Positions 62,572 through 64,000 of a DNA stretch of 64,000 nt are shown here, one piece after another (position 1 is the first letter of the stretch; every line of letters begins with the position of its first letter). The stretch is from NCBI RefSeq assembly GCF_049651025.1, contig NZ_JBASBH010000016.1, forward strand, positions 1 through 64,000, written 5' to 3'. Source of the stretch: Parvibaculum sp049651025. GTDB taxonomy: Bacteria > Pseudomonadota > Alphaproteobacteria > Parvibaculales > Parvibaculaceae. The position numbers and the translations under genes are program-made. The notes beneath the pieces are model-generated. The model was given only the letters and a program-made list of their open reading frames with translations. It searched no databases and was not told the origin of the DNA.

Positions 62572-63558
62572 ATGGCTGAACACATTCGGATCGCCATCGC
62601 CGGCCATGGAAACCTTGGGCGAGGCGTCGAAGCAGCCATCGGCAAGAACCCTGACATGCGACTTGTCGGAATCTACACACGCCGCGCCCCCGACCAGCTC
62701 ACGCCTCTGGAAGCCGGCACCCCCGTCTTCGGCATGGACGCGCTGCCCACCCACACCGACCGGATCGACGTATTGATCCTCTGCGGCGGCTCCAAGGAAG
62801 ACCTACCCCGACAGGGCCCTGAACTCGCCGCGCTGTTCAACACGGTAGACAGCTTCGACACCCACGCCCGCATCCCTGAATATTTCGCCGCCGTTGATGC
62901 GCCCGCCCGCGCCAATCGCAAAACGGCGCTGGTCTCGACAGGCTGGGACCCGGGCGTCTTCTCGATCAACCGCGTGATCAGCGAGGCCCTGCTGCCCGAT
63001 GGCGTCACATATACATTCTGGGGCGACGGGCTAAGCCAGGGCCATTCCGATGCCCTACGGCGCGTGCCAGGCGTCGCAGGCGCGGTGCAATATACGCGCC
63101 CCATACAGGAAGCCATGGACCGCGTGCGCAGCGCATCGCGACCGACACTCTCGACACGCGAGAAACACAGGCGCGAATGCTTTGTCGTGTTGCAGGAGGG
63201 TGCCGACGCCGAGCAAGTGCGAAACGCCATTGTCTCCATGCCGCATTATTTCGACGAATACGACACGGAAGTGAATTTCATCAGCGCTGATGAACTTGCC
63301 CGCGACCATCAGGCGATGACGCATGGCGGCTTTGTCATCCGCAGCGGCAATACCTCGCCCACCAACGCGCAGGTGATCGAATACAGCCTCAAGCTGGGCA
63401 GCAATCCCGAATTCACGGCCAGCGTTCTCGTGACTTACGCTCGCGCCGTGCATCGCATGCACATGGCTGAACAATACGGCGCAAAGACTGTGTTCGATGT
63501 TCCCCCGGCAATGCTGTCGCCCAAAACGGCCGAGGAGTTGCGGGCGGAATATCTGTAA
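62572..63558 (+). CDS. ddh: meso-diaminopimelate D-dehydrogenase
   Basis: 328 residues, right for the family. The NADP-binding fold starts IRIAIAGHGNLGRGVEAAIG. Family stretches are VDSFDTHARIPEYFAAVDAP, STGWDPGVFSINRVISEALL, FWGDGLSQGHSDALRRVPGV and HGGFVIRSGNTSPTNAQVIE. It aminates tetrahydrodipicolinate in one step to meso-diaminopimelate with NADPH and ammonia, a shortcut in lysine and peptidoglycan synthesis (or the reverse). GAGGGG precedes the ATG. It has no lysine-pathway neighbours in this window. Confidence 0.92.
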   Translation: MAEHIRIAIAGHGNLGRGVEAAIGKNPDMRLVGIYTRRAPDQLTPLEAGTPVFGMDALPTHTDRIDVLILCGGSKEDLPRQGPELAALFNTVDSFDTHARIPEYFAAVDAPARANRKTALVSTGWDPGVFSINRVISEALLPDGVTYTFWGDGLSQGHSDALRRVPGVAGAVQYTRPIQEAMDRVRSASRPTLSTREKHRRECFVVLQEGADAEQVRNAIVSMPHYFDEYDTEVNFISADELARDHQAMTHGGFVIRSGNTSPTNAQVIEYSLKLGSNPEFTASVLVTYARAVHRMHMAEQYGAKTVFDVPPAMLSPKTAEELRAEYL

Positions 63559-63574
63559 TCCGCCCGCCTGTGCC

Positions 63575-64000
63575 TCAGTAGTAGCTGCCCGTCTTCAGGC
63601 AGGTCTGCCACTTGCGATATTCGCGCATCTTGCAGGTGCTGTCGCTGCAAAGCGCGGACGAGGAATAGTGGCGCGAGGCGCACATATCGGCATATTTCGA
63701 CTTGGCAGCGGGTGACGTCGTGTTCGCCTTGCCGGTCGTGCTGTTCGGCGTCATGGGCACGGGCTTTGCCGGCGGCTCCTTGCCATATTTTCCGCCCGCC
63801 TTTTTCAGTTCGGCCGCTACCATCGTGCCAATGGCCCTGTCGAGCGCCGTCAGGCCAAGACTGTTCTTGATGTTGACATCGCCACCACGGCGTATCAACT
63901 CGCGCACCATCGCCAGATTGCCGTCGCCCGCCGCAAACTGGAGGAGCGTATAGCCCTCGGCATTCTGCATGTTGATGTCTATGCCCTTATCGAGCTCTGC
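63575..64000 (-). CDS. Ankyrin-repeat protein, C-terminal part (runs off the window)
   Basis: Only the last 141 residues are inside the window. The frame continues in phase through the right edge (LDKGIDINMQNAEGYTLLQF). About two ankyrin repeats (GYTLLQFAAGDGNLAMVREL, LGLTALDRAIGTMVAAELKK) lead into a Lys/Pro/Thr-rich linker and a cysteine-rich tail with five cysteines (CASRHYSSSALCSDSTCKMR and a later TCLKTG). The tail may form disulfides if the protein is exported, but the N-terminus is not visible. It is convergent with ddh, 16 bases apart. Confidence 0.75.
   Translation of the reverse strand, partial: AELDKGIDINMQNAEGYTLLQFAAGDGNLAMVRELIRRGGDVNIKNSLGLTALDRAIGTMVAAELKKAGGKYGKEPPAKPVPMTPNSTTGKANTTSPAAKSKYADMCASRHYSSSALCSDSTCKMREYRKWQTCLKTGSYY

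Noticed and set aside
1..64000. CRISPR arrays, tRNA/rRNA genes, insertion sequences, prophage
   Set aside because: No regularly spaced direct repeats, no clover-leaf or rRNA sequence, and no transposase, integrase or phage genes were seen.

Overview
The window looks like chromosome from a GC-rich alphaproteobacterium, probably of the Hyphomicrobiales/Parvibaculum kind. This is inferred from gene content and not proven: there are many acyl-CoA dehydrogenases, a single-chain acyl-CoA carboxylase, a general-stress (EcfG-type) promoter, MarR/TetR/MerR-controlled catabolic genes, and palindromic intergenic repeats. There are about 54 protein genes. I saw no rRNA, tRNA, CRISPR array, insertion sequence or prophage.

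Region by region. 1-3.2 kb: a MerR-type regulator, a thiolase, and a cytochrome P450 that has lost its middle. 3.2-9.3 kb: a complete sulfate-uptake unit (Rrf2 regulator, sulfate-binding protein, anion porin, CysT, CysW, CysA), with a 12-bp motif in front of both the regulator and the binding-protein gene. 9.4-14.7 kb: an aromatic-compound cluster (flavin monooxygenase, fumarylacetoacetase-type hydrolase, VOC extradiol dioxygenase, TetR) divergent from a LigB-type extradiol dioxygenase, with two tandem palindromes between them. 14.6-19.7 kb: a TetR regulator divergent from a two-gene RND efflux pump. 20-23 kb: an MMPL/RND exporter and a small secreted protein. 23.2-28.2 kb: exported methionine sulfoxide reductases (MsrA Sec-type, MsrB Tat-type), a TPR-sulfotransferase and an autotransporter.

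28.4-38.1 kb: a minus-strand catabolic unit (single-chain acyl-CoA carboxylase, MarR, D-aminoacylase-like amidohydrolase, TauD-like dioxygenase, acyl-CoA dehydrogenase, enoyl-CoA hydratase, alpha/beta hydrolase). Its amidohydrolase promoter (TTGACG-N18-TATAGT) is overlapped by a perfect palindrome. 38.2-40.1 kb: a flavoprotein and a YhhN membrane protein. 40.1-47.4 kb: a branched-chain amino-acid type ABC importer (livHMGF, a DUF6867-like gene, livK) followed by two poorly characterised genes. 47.7-50.7 kb: a KGG-repeat stress protein behind an EcfG-like promoter, facing a HerA-type ATPase translationally coupled to a soluble histidine kinase. 50.9-62.3 kb: GabT, two tandem pairs of acyl-CoA dehydrogenases, a bactofilin, a membrane-anchored glutamate-synthase-like flavoprotein, an acyl-CoA ligase and a glutathione transferase. 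62.6-64 kb: meso-diaminopimelate dehydrogenase and the end of an ankyrin-repeat gene that runs out of the window.

The strongest candidates for something undescribed are the MarR-controlled amidohydrolase/TauD/beta-oxidation unit, the HerA-histidine kinase pair, and the Rrf2 motif controlling sulfate uptake. All functions are from reading the sequence. No database search was run.
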